A stretch of DNA of 47,560 nucleotides from CADBRN01 sp050944685 (GTDB lineage: Bacteria; Bacillota; Clostridia; Lachnospirales; Lachnospiraceae), in assembly GCA_050944685.1 (NCBI GenBank), contig JBMNRP010000021.1, positions 1 through 47,560 on the forward strand, read 5' to 3'. Position numbers and translations under genes: made by a program. The notes under the pieces are model-generated. The model searched no databases and was not told where the DNA came from. It was given only the letters and a program-made list of their open reading frames with translations. Below, in pieces: positions 41,341 to 47,560 of the stretch. Each line of letters begins with the position of its first letter. Position 1 is the stretch's first letter.

Positions 41341-41925
41341 TCATTCTGCCGTCGGAAGACGGAGAGCATAATACATCCCGCTTTCCGGATCACGCAGACT
41401 GCCTGCCGGCGCGCCGTCCTCTTTCTTCTTTCTTTTTCCAAGCCCCAGGATCAGCAGACTTCCGCCATGATATTCAATGATTTCTCTCATCGATATCAGC
41501 TTCCAGGGGTTTGCCGCTTCCTTCCGGTTATCCCCGATCAGAAGGAATACCTTCTCTCCCTTTTTCCAAAGATTGATATATAACGTGACGCGGCATTCAC
41601 TTTTCCGCACCACCCGGTCTACGATATCTTCAAAAACCCGGTCCATCAGGGACCGGTTCATACGGATCCGGATCGGATCATGCGGAACATCCATGACAAT
41701 TTTATTTCCGGCGGCGATGATCTCACCGCTGCGCTCCGCTATCCGGGTTCTCAAATAGCCGGTAAAATTTTCCGAAGACATTTCTGGCTCATGGAGCAGC
41801 CAGGTCTTCATCACATCCGCCCAGCTCACTTTTCTGTGCGTCCGGAACGCACCCACATCCGATAAACTCAGCACCTCAGCATCTTTCTGTCCGATCATCA
41901 TGCTGACATTCTTCGGAAGATACAT
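41341..41925 (-). CDS. Degenerate stand-alone histidine-kinase ATPase-like protein
   Basis: 194 residues. It aligns with the C-terminal part of the adjacent sensor kinase: LMDRVFEDIVDRVV against LMQRVLENIISNSL, VTLYINLWKKGEK against ITLIVEMWGKKGA, IIEYHGGSLLIL against IIEMHEGTISLL, and ending YALRLPTAE against FLIRLPLTE. The N-box Asn residues and the G1-box DTGDG are lost (EDIVDR and DNRKEA), so it should not be a working kinase. There is no His-kinase domain or membrane span. It probably arose by duplication and may titrate or modulate the kinase or regulator, or be decaying. ATG behind GGGGGTG is chosen. Confidence 0.75.
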   Translation of the reverse strand: MYLPKNVSMMIGQKDAEVLSLSDVGAFRTHRKVSWADVMKTWLLHEPEMSSENFTGYLRTRIAERSGEIIAAGNKIVMDVPHDPIRIRMNRSLMDRVFEDIVDRVVRKSECRVTLYINLWKKGEKVFLLIGDNRKEAANPWKLISMREIIEYHGGSLLILGLGKRKKKEDGAPAGSLRDPESGMYYALRLPTAE

Positions 41926-42041
41926 TAATATCACCCCCGTTCAGCTAAATTTTATACGATACACCATGGGGGTCTCAGGATCCTGCCTCCGTGATAAGAT
42001 CTATAATAAATGCGCAATATTAATTTACCCTTTATTCATTG

Positions 42042-43715
42042 TTAATGTTTCTTAATATTAACGGATTCGCGCTCTGTCAGCGGCAGACGGATCAAAAAAC
42101 AGGCCCCGAATCCGGGCAGCGGAGCGTCCTGAATCTGTCCGGTCTGTACGAGACTACGGATCTCTTCCCGTGAAAGAAGTGAAATCGTGCCCTCGTGCAT
42201 CTCAATAATTTTCTTCACGATCGAAAGCCCCAGCCCGCTGCTTTTTCTTCCGGCACGCGCCTGATCTTCCATCACAAACGGCTCAAAGACATCTTCTTTG
42301 ATCGATGCGGGAATTCCGTCCCCGGTATCCGCGAGAAGCAGGTTCGCCGCGCCCTTTTTTCCCCACATTTCCACAATCAGCGTGATCGCATGAGTCCGAT
42401 ACTTCAGGGAATTGGAAATAATATTTTCCAGGACACGCTGCATAAGCAGTCCGTCGAAATTCACAATGATCTCCTGCTCCGGAATATTCACCCTCACCTG
42501 ACACTCAGTTATCTGAAACGCTTCGTACCGCTCCGCAAAAAATCCCCGAACAAATTCACCGAAATCCCCCGGCGTTGCATTAATCGGATATTCTGCACGA
42601 TTGAGCTTGCTGTAATCGCCGAACGTATCAATCAGATCGGAGAGAACATCTGCCTCGCCGGCGATAATATCGAAATATTTTTTCTGTTCCTCCGGAGCGA
42701 TCAGGCCGTCGGCGAGAGCATGAATATACCCGCACATGACTGTGATCGGCGTTTTCAGATCGTGTGAAATATCCGTGAGTATGGCATCTTTCTGCCTGCG
42801 AAGCTTTTCCTGCTCCTTTTCCTCGTTTTCAATCGCAGCAGACATCCGATTGAACGCATCCGTCAAGGTCCGGATCTCCGCCGGTCCTTTGCTTTCCACG
42901 TCGATGTGCTTCTGGTTCTCTGAGAATTTTTGAATAGCCTTCTGAAGATCCAGGATCGGATCTTTTACCCGGTGTTCGATGAAAAAGCCGGTTATCAGAA
43001 GAGCCGCCAATAAGATAAGAGCGAGGCAGACATGATACAGAATGGAGAGACGACCCAGCTTGCTTTCATTTTTATTTTTATCCAGACTGACATGAACGAT
43101 CAGATATCGCTGCTGGCCGTCCCGGTTCGTAAACTGAATTTTCTGAAGCATTTCTCCTGTATTATTCCGGACTAAACGAAAAAGTTTTTCAGACATCCGG
43201 CCTCGCAGAGAGGATGTGCTTCCGATCAGCAGGTTCCCGGAGGAATCAAAAATGTAAATTTTCTGAAGCTTTTTTTTATCGTCCCGGTTCTGGTTCTGCA
43301 TGACGGCATAATACGTTTCCCCGTCCCGTTCAAAGGTTTCGATCTGAAACTCACTCCCGTCCTGACTATCCGGAATATACTGGAACACTTCACTGGAAAG
43401 ATCGCCGTCGGAACTCTGATCCGAAGATGAAGAATAGATTATTTTCCCATCAAAATCGAAAATAACAAAATAGACCCCGCGCTCCGGATCAAATAATCCA
43501 TCCAGATCTGCGTAATCGCCATCCCCCATTTTTCGAAGACGCCGGATCGCGACGGCGGTCTGGTGTTCCGGACTATTAGCATTCCGCCCGGCCTGTTTCA
43601 CATAATAAAACAGGACCATGATGACCGCGGTCATCAGAATCATCAGTGCCAGACCGAGAAAAAAGGTCTGAGACAAAGTAATCACGTGCTGGTTCGCCTT
43701 TTTTCGCTGCTTCAT
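42042..43715 (-). CDS. Two-component sensor histidine kinase
   Basis: 557 residues with two membrane spans (about 16-40 and 230-248) flanking an extracellular sensor domain of about 190 residues. HAMP (about 250-303), HisKA with His near 318 in ISHDLKTPIT, and HATPase with N-box ENIISNSLKY, G1 DTGDGIP and G2 SSGLGLSIV follow; all catalytic motifs are intact. The sensor domain has two DFDGKIIYSSSS/DSSGNLLIGS segments, suggesting a double-Cache-like fold. The signal is unknown. The second ATG, seven bases behind GGGGGG, is chosen over one six bases earlier. It follows its response regulator by about 37 bases. Confidence 0.92.
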   Translation of the reverse strand: MKQRKKANQHVITLSQTFFLGLALMILMTAVIMVLFYYVKQAGRNANSPEHQTAVAIRRLRKMGDGDYADLDGLFDPERGVYFVIFDFDGKIIYSSSSDQSSDGDLSSEVFQYIPDSQDGSEFQIETFERDGETYYAVMQNQNRDDKKKLQKIYIFDSSGNLLIGSTSSLRGRMSEKLFRLVRNNTGEMLQKIQFTNRDGQQRYLIVHVSLDKNKNESKLGRLSILYHVCLALILLAALLITGFFIEHRVKDPILDLQKAIQKFSENQKHIDVESKGPAEIRTLTDAFNRMSAAIENEEKEQEKLRRQKDAILTDISHDLKTPITVMCGYIHALADGLIAPEEQKKYFDIIAGEADVLSDLIDTFGDYSKLNRAEYPINATPGDFGEFVRGFFAERYEAFQITECQVRVNIPEQEIIVNFDGLLMQRVLENIISNSLKYRTHAITLIVEMWGKKGAANLLLADTGDGIPASIKEDVFEPFVMEDQARAGRKSSGLGLSIVKKIIEMHEGTISLLSREEIRSLVQTGQIQDAPLPGFGACFLIRLPLTERESVNIKKH

Positions 43716-43752
43716 GCTCATTCCCCCCTACTCCGTCGGAAACGGAGTAAAA

Positions 43753-44466
43753 TTACCGCACGGCCGCAAATTTGTATCCGATCCCACGGACCGTCAGAAG
43801 AAATACCGGGTTTCTGCTGTCATCCTCGATTTTATCCCGCAGATTTGAGATATGTACCGTGACGGTATTTTCGTCATGCTCATACAGCTCCCCGTTCAGA
43901 TGCCGCATGATCTGCTTTTTCGTGAAGACGCGGCCGGGGTTCTCCATCAGAAGAATCAGTATGCGCAGCTGCGTCGGCGTCACACTGATTTCCTTCCCGT
44001 TTTTATAAAGCTGCAGGGTTTTCAGATTGACTCTCAGATTCTGATAAGTCAGTTCTTCCCTCTCCTGAACCCGTTTCGGAGGTACGCTGAGTTCATTGAC
44101 TCTGCGGAATGCCGCGTTGATGCGGGCAAGCACCTCAAGCGGATTAAACGGCTTCGCAATATAATCATCTGCCCCGAGACTGAGTCCGAGAATTTTGTCA
44201 CTGTCGGATTTCTTCGCGGAAAGAAAGATAATCGGAAATTTATAATCCCTGCGCACCTTACGGATCAGTGCAAATCCGTCTATTTTCGGCATCAGGACAT
44301 CAAATAGCGCCAGGTCGATCTCGCTTTTCCGGATGATTTCCAATGCTTCCAGCCCGTCCCTGGCGGTAATCACCTGAAAATTGTTGTTTTCCAGATACAT
44401 TTTCAGAATCTCAGTAATATTCTCATCATCTTCCGCGATCAATATTTTTTTCGATAAGCTGTCCAC
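43753..44466 (-). CDS. OmpR-family response regulator
   Basis: 237 residues: a receiver domain (acidic pocket EDDE near residue 12, phospho-acceptor Asp in LALFDVLMPKIDGF near 55, Lys in YIAKPF near 105) and a winged-helix DNA-binding domain (about 135-235, ENTVTVHISNLRDKIE and VRGIGYKF). The start is GTG behind AAAGG. It is the first gene of the regulator-kinase pair. Its targets are unknown; the neighbouring glycosyltransferase-like gene and the ATPase-like copy are plausible. Confidence 0.94.
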   Translation of the reverse strand: MDSLSKKILIAEDDENITEILKMYLENNNFQVITARDGLEALEIIRKSEIDLALFDVLMPKIDGFALIRKVRRDYKFPIIFLSAKKSDSDKILGLSLGADDYIAKPFNPLEVLARINAAFRRVNELSVPPKRVQEREELTYQNLRVNLKTLQLYKNGKEISVTPTQLRILILLMENPGRVFTKKQIMRHLNGELYEHDENTVTVHISNLRDKIEDDSRNPVFLLTVRGIGYKFAAVR

Positions 44467-44528
44467 TTGTTCATTACCTTTTCAATTACATCAAAAAGAT
44501 ATAAAACCGGTTTTTTAGATATGAATTC

Positions 44529-44534
44529 ATTATA
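44529..44534 (-). promoter_or_regulatory. -10 element before the response regulator gene
   Basis: A perfect TATAAT on the minus strand about 60 bases before the GTG start, with only a T-rich -35 region. The same AT-rich stretch must also serve the plus-strand genes that diverge from here. Confidence 0.4.
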
Positions 44535-44586
44535 TTACATAAGTCTGCATGAAAAAAGGAAAATATAAATAAACAGGAGACAAAAC

Positions 44587-44754
44587 ATGAAAAAAAGCCG
44601 AACAGAAACAGGCAAAAAAACAATGCAGAAAAGGTTGATCTTCTCCGGTACGGGCAATAAAATAATTCTTGAAAATACCAACCCTGTCCGCGGCCCCGGC
44701 ATAAACGTATCGAGGCCTTTTTCGAGGAAAAATCCATGTATTACGCAGAAATAA
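44587..44754 (+). CDS. Possible 55-residue protein overlapping the start of nrdG
   Basis: Starts at ATG behind CAGGAGA (good spacing) and ends at TAA inside nrdG, overlapping it by 19 bases in another frame. The product is basic and Asn/Gly-containing, with no membrane span and no recognised family. It may be a real small protein, a translation-coupling leader for nrdG, or chance. nrdG has its own GAGGAAA site within this frame. Confidence 0.35.
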   Translation: MKKSRTETGKKTMQKRLIFSGTGNKIILENTNPVRGPGINVSRPFSRKNPCITQK

Positions 44755-45290
44755 AAGAGCACGATATCGCAAACGGTCCCGGAATCCGTCTGGCGTTTTT
44801 CGTTTCCGGATGCACGCATCACTGCAAGGGCTGCTTCAATGAAATGACCTGGAATTTTCACTACGGGAAGCCATACACACAGGAAACCGAGGACTACATC
44901 ATGGATCTGCTCTCGGATCCATCTTACCAGGGAATGACACTGCTCGGAGGTGAGCCGATGGAACCCGTAAATCAAAAGGCGCTGCTTCCTCTGGTCAGAC
45001 GCTTCAGGGATACCTATCCGGAAAAGGATCTGTGGCTGTTTACCGGATATCTGTTTGACGAGGACCTGCTCGGCCGCATGTATGAAAAAGTTCCGGAGAC
45101 AAAAGAAATCCTCCGTCGCGTGGATGTCATTGTCGACGGAGAATTCAGACAGGAGCTCAAAGATATCACCCTTCTCTACAAGGGATCCTCCAACCAGCGC
45201 ACGATCGACGTGCAGAAGTCTCTCGCGGAACACCGCGTCGTACAGTGGGACCGCGGCGACGTATCCATGTCGAAAACTTCGCACCTCTGA
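44736..45290 (+). CDS. nrdG: Anaerobic ribonucleotide reductase activating protein (radical SAM)
   Basis: 184 residues. It generates the glycyl radical on NrdD using SAM and a [4Fe-4S] cluster held by CTHHCKGC (CX3CX2C) near residues 26-33. GMTLLGGEPMEP is the SAM-contacting block, and LWLFTGY and VDVIVDGEF are family motifs. It is unlinked from nrdD by 5.2 kb holding unrelated genes. A terminator follows. Confidence 0.96.
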   Translation: MYYAEIKEHDIANGPGIRLAFFVSGCTHHCKGCFNEMTWNFHYGKPYTQETEDYIMDLLSDPSYQGMTLLGGEPMEPVNQKALLPLVRRFRDTYPEKDLWLFTGYLFDEDLLGRMYEKVPETKEILRRVDVIVDGEFRQELKDITLLYKGSSNQRTIDVQKSLAEHRVVQWDRGDVSMSKTSHL

Positions 45291-45356
45291 AAATGATATG
45301 CCCTGTATTTCAGACAAATTCCCTGCGCCCTTTATTTTTACCGCATCAGCGGTGCA

Positions 45357-45399
45357 AAAATAGCGGACCGCTGCTTTTAATATGCGCGGTCCGCTTTTT
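45357..45399 (+). terminator. Terminator of nrdG
   Basis: AGCGGACCG pairs with CGGTCCGCT, followed by four more T; A-rich on the other side, so it may also act on minus-strand transcripts. Nothing else is seen between nrdG and the rubrerythrin gene. Confidence 0.88.
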
Positions 45400-45474
45400 G
45401 TTCTGTCTCCGCCGGGGAGGTAATCCGGCAGAAAATATTGTATTAAGAATGGTCCAATCCGTGTATGGAACGAA

Positions 45475-46017
45475 TTATTTGAAGTAACGATCCAGAAGGC
45501 CCTTGAATGCCTTTCCGTGTCTCGCCTCGTCACGAGCCATCTCATGAACGGTGTCATGGATCGCGTCGAGGTTGGCAGCTTTCGCTCTCTTGGCCAGGTC
45601 GGTCTTGCCGGCGGTAGCTCCGTTCTCAGCCTCTACACGTACTTTCAGATTCTCCTTGGTGCTCGGAGAAACAACCTCGCCCAGAAGCTCGGCAAATCTG
45701 GAAGCGTGATCCGCCTCCTCAAAAGCTGCCTGTCTGTAGTACATTCCGACTTCCGGATATCCTTCTCTGAATGCAGCCCGGCTCATCGCAAGATACATGC
45801 CGACCTCAGAGCACTCACCCTCGAAGTTCGCACGAAGATCGTTCTTGATATCTTCCGGAACATCAGAAGCTACTCCGATTACATGCTCAGAAGCCCAGGT
45901 AAGCTCCTCGCCCTGAAGAACAAATTTCTCAGCCGGAGCTTTGCATACCGGACACTGTGCCGGCGGATTCTCGCCTTCATAAACATAACCACATACGCTG
46001 CATACCCATTTCTTCAT
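45475..46017 (-). CDS. Reverse rubrerythrin (NADH peroxidase-type)
   Basis: 180 residues with the rubredoxin-like FeS4 domain first (CSVCGYVYEG...CPVCKAP, residues 5-35) and the four-helix diiron domain second (EGECSEVGMYLAMSRAA, FEEADHASRF, EARHGKAF). That order is the reverse of classical rubrerythrin and matches the reverse rubrerythrins that reduce peroxide in Clostridia. ATG behind AAGGAG. It is 119 bases downstream of perR on the same strand, fitting peroxide-responsive control. A weak CCCC/GGGG hairpin lies in the gap. Confidence 0.95.
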   Translation of the reverse strand: MKKWVCSVCGYVYEGENPPAQCPVCKAPAEKFVLQGEELTWASEHVIGVASDVPEDIKNDLRANFEGECSEVGMYLAMSRAAFREGYPEVGMYYRQAAFEEADHASRFAELLGEVVSPSTKENLKVRVEAENGATAGKTDLAKRAKAANLDAIHDTVHEMARDEARHGKAFKGLLDRYFK

Positions 46018-46136
46018 AATTGCTGCTCCTTTCACACAAAATAATAACAAAATACCGGTTTCCTCAGAATTTTACCCCATATTTCGGGGCGCAGGCAATA
46101 ATTACTGTCTATTTTACGTAATCTTCAGAATCCGGC

Positions 46137-46532
46137 TCAGGACAGCCTGGTCTCTTCCAGACACTCCTTGCAGATTCCATAAAAGGTTACGCTGCAGGCC
46201 TCGACGGACCCTCCGACATCCTCCTGTGCCTCCTTCATGATTTCGGGCGGCACCTCGCTGTGGACATCGATCACTTTCCCGCATCTTTTACAGACGAAAT
46301 GGCTGTGCGGAGTTGTATTTCCGTCGTACCGATCCGCCCCCATCAGAGTTGCGAGCCGTGTGATTTCGCCGAGATCCGAAAGGAGGCCGAGATTTCTGTA
46401 TACGGTACCCAGGCTGATATTCGGATAAATTTTTCGGATATCCGCATAAACCATATCTGCGGTCGGATGATCTGTTCTATGTAACAGATTGGTTTTAATA
46501 GACTCACGCTGTCTGCTATATTTGAGAGTCAT
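46137..46532 (-). CDS. perR: Fur-family peroxide-responsive repressor, PerR-like
   Basis: 131 residues. A winged helix (about 20-75, ISLGTVYRNLGLLSDLGEI) is followed by the metal-binding part with PHSHFVC, CKRCGK and CKECLE, the two CXXC pairs of the structural zinc. Asp in GKVIDVH at the position equivalent to Bacillus PerR Asp104 favours PerR over Fur. The start is ATG behind AGGAGG. Its position before reverse rubrerythrin, and an operator-like repeat at its own promoter, support a role in peroxide defence and autoregulation. Confidence 0.88.
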   Translation of the reverse strand: MTLKYSRQRESIKTNLLHRTDHPTADMVYADIRKIYPNISLGTVYRNLGLLSDLGEITRLATLMGADRYDGNTTPHSHFVCKRCGKVIDVHSEVPPEIMKEAQEDVGGSVEACSVTFYGICKECLEETRLS

Positions 46533-46546
46533 CACTTCCTCCTTTC

Positions 46547-46562
46547 AATAATAGTAATTATT
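46547..46562. promoter_or_regulatory. Operator-like inverted repeat at the perR start region
   Basis: AATAAT-AGTA-ATTATT, close to PerR/Fur half sites (ATAAT/ATTAT) but with four spacer bases instead of one. It covers the predicted transcription start, a good place for autorepression. Confidence 0.5.
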
Positions 46563-46571
46563 TCTGTTTTT

Positions 46572-46600
46572 AATATACAGGATCGATTGCTACTTGTCAA
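46572..46600 (-). promoter_or_regulatory. perR: Promoter of perR
   Basis: Perfect TTGACA, 17 bases, TATATT. Confidence 0.8.
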
Positions 46601-46683
46601 CAGGAAAATTGAGAAATTTTATTAAAATTAAACGAGTCTGCCATTTGTTCCATAAAAATCGAAACGATACAGATTCTGAAATT

Positions 46684-46692
46684 ATTATAACA
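46684..46692 (-). promoter_or_regulatory. Perfect extended -10 in the gap between DUF1002 and perR
   Basis: TGT-TATAAT on the minus strand, about 150 bases before perR. It could be a second perR promoter or start a short transcript. The 342-base gap (46533-46874) otherwise holds only the perR promoter and the DUF1002 terminator. Confidence 0.4.
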
Positions 46693-46813
46693 TGTAAACT
46701 TAAGAATTTCTCCTGAAAAATGGAAAACTATCCTGATTTCGTCAATATTCCCAGTAACGATGGCCGGTTTTCGAGCAGACCGTCTTTCCCTGCCCTTTTG
46801 AAAAAAATCCCGG

Positions 46814-46859
46814 AAAAAGGAGAGCGCCCGCCGTGAAACTTCTTCCGCGACGGGCTCTC
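46814..46859 (-). terminator. Terminator of the DUF1002 gene
   Basis: A stem of about 12 pairs, GAGAGC-CCG/CGGGC-GCTCTC, with a loop of about 13 bases, then CTTTTTCC and a further seven-T run on the minus strand, 15 bases after the stop codon. Confidence 0.75.
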
Positions 46860-46874
46860 TGTCTGCTTCTGTTT

Positions 46875-47560
46875 TTAGTTATTTCCTCTCAGTTTGTCCC
46901 AGAGACTCTTGAACCAGTTCACGATTTTCACGAAAATATTCTCGGCATCTTCCTTGGAGATATCGAGGCTGATGCCCTTGTTCTCAAGCTCTTCATAGAC
47001 CTTTCCGGCCTGCTCTTTCAGCGTATCCGTGTCGAGATTCAGATTGTCGAGCTTTTTCATAAGCGCCAGAATCTGTTCCTTCTGATCGTCCGTCAGATCC
47101 AGATCCAGCTGATCGGACGCCTCGTCGATCGCGTTCGAGATATCGTCGTCGCTCAGGTTTCCGTCGGCAACCTCCTCTTTGACCGTGGCTATCAGCTGAG
47201 CCGCCTTTTCGGAATCTCCCGTCTCCTGTCCGAGGTCGCTGGTCACGGCGATCTCTTCCGCAGCCGCGTCAACACTTTCTGCCGACAGGGATTTTCCCGT
47301 CATCTTGGAATAGGCGTTTGTGACCCCCAGAAGAGCAGCTGTTCCGGAAAGCTTGATCGGGCCTGCCACGACGACGTCCGCGTTCTTCACTCCGGCGGTC
47401 GCCAGTGCGTTCTGATACATCTCTGTCGTGCAATAGCTGATATTCTTCGTCGTCACCTGAATCCCGTTGCCGCTGCCCTTGATCGTCAGCTTCGCGCAGG
47501 AGAGCGCTTTCGTTCCGATGACGCTTTTGTCGATGTAGTCGTCAAACGCCTCGTGCTCTT
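46875..47560 (-). CDS. DUF1002 domain protein, 5' end cut by the window edge
   Basis: The C-terminal 227 residues are seen, and the frame is open to the right edge, so the start and presumed signal peptide lie outside. An internal GTG is not the start, because SVIGTKALSCAKL and GSGNGIQVTTKNI continue the family pattern upstream of it. Other DUF1002 blocks are YCTTEMYQNALATAGV and SGTAALLGVTNAY. The middle and end are acidic and helical (DLTDDQKEQILALMKKL). The family consists of secreted or surface proteins of Firmicutes with no established function. Confidence 0.88.
   Translation of the reverse strand, partial: EHEAFDDYIDKSVIGTKALSCAKLTIKGSGNGIQVTTKNISYCTTEMYQNALATAGVKNADVVVAGPIKLSGTAALLGVTNAYSKMTGKSLSAESVDAAAEEIAVTSDLGQETGDSEKAAQLIATVKEEVADGNLSDDDISNAIDEASDQLDLDLTDDQKEQILALMKKLDNLNLDTDTLKEQAGKVYEELENKGISLDISKEDAENIFVKIVNWFKSLWDKLRGNN

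Noticed and set aside
46615..46680. Eighteen-codon frame in the gap upstream of perR
   Set aside because: No ribosome-binding site and too short to judge; composition is simply AT-rich intergenic DNA.
1..47560. CRISPR array, prophage or integrase, replication origin, rRNA genes
   Set aside because: No regularly spaced repeats, phage or recombinase genes, DnaA-box clusters or rRNA sequence were seen; the only mobile-element sign is the group II intron at the left edge.

Overview
The window looks like a chromosomal piece from a strictly anaerobic, fairly GC-rich member of the Clostridia, most likely Lachnospiraceae-like. The evidence is gene content and order only: a pyrophosphate-type phosphofructokinase, anaerobic class III ribonucleotide reductase, reverse rubrerythrin with PerR, eukaryote-like ProRS, Clostridia-type promoters, tRNA genes without encoded CCA, and the core cluster hup-rqcP-divIC-tilS-hpt-ftsH. 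That cluster lacks yabP, yabQ and spoIIE, which spore formers usually carry inside it, so a non-sporulating lineage is likely.

Left part (1-16.2 kb, all minus strand). A group II intron enters from the left edge, inserted just behind the terminator of a secreted 5'-nucleotidase gene. Upstream of that gene is a tightly packed run of 12 genes, read right to left. It holds a TM1266-family regulator, the radical-SAM maturase HydE, five nitrogenase-superfamily proteins (one NifH-like ATPase and two pairs of divergent component-1 subunits), SurE, and HypF-HypC-HypD-HypE. HypCDEF make the Fe(CN)2CO unit. The nickel-insertion proteins HypA and HypB, any [NiFe] or [FeFe] hydrogenase subunit, HydF, HydG, NifB and the nitrogenase MoFe ligands are not seen here. 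The run has its own extended -10 promoter and a leader of about 190 nt ending in an intrinsic terminator. This is the strongest candidate for an undescribed system: an ATP-driven nitrogenase-like reductase tied to organometallic iron chemistry.

Middle part (16.2-35.4 kb, minus strand). This holds an isochorismatase-family hydrolase, a 48-residue membrane peptide gene with its own promoter and terminator, a TSUP exporter with a dicarboxylate/amino-acid symporter, pyrophosphate-dependent phosphofructokinase, an AraC/Gfo-Idh/IolE-like sugar or polyol cluster, tRNA-Tyr and tRNA-Leu, a cytoplasmic GH13 enzyme, the ftsH-to-hup housekeeping run, a phosphohexomutase and the CCA-adding enzyme.

Right part (35.4-47.6 kb). 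proS, nrdD and nrdG are on the plus strand. Two NrdR boxes spaced 31 bp centre to centre lie before nrdD, one of them inside the proS terminator. nrdD and nrdG are split by about 5 kb holding a putative glycosyltransferase, a two-component system and a degenerate stand-alone copy of the kinase ATPase domain. The window ends with reverse rubrerythrin, PerR and a truncated DUF1002 secreted protein. Start codons were chosen from ribosome-binding sites and family length. No database search was possible.
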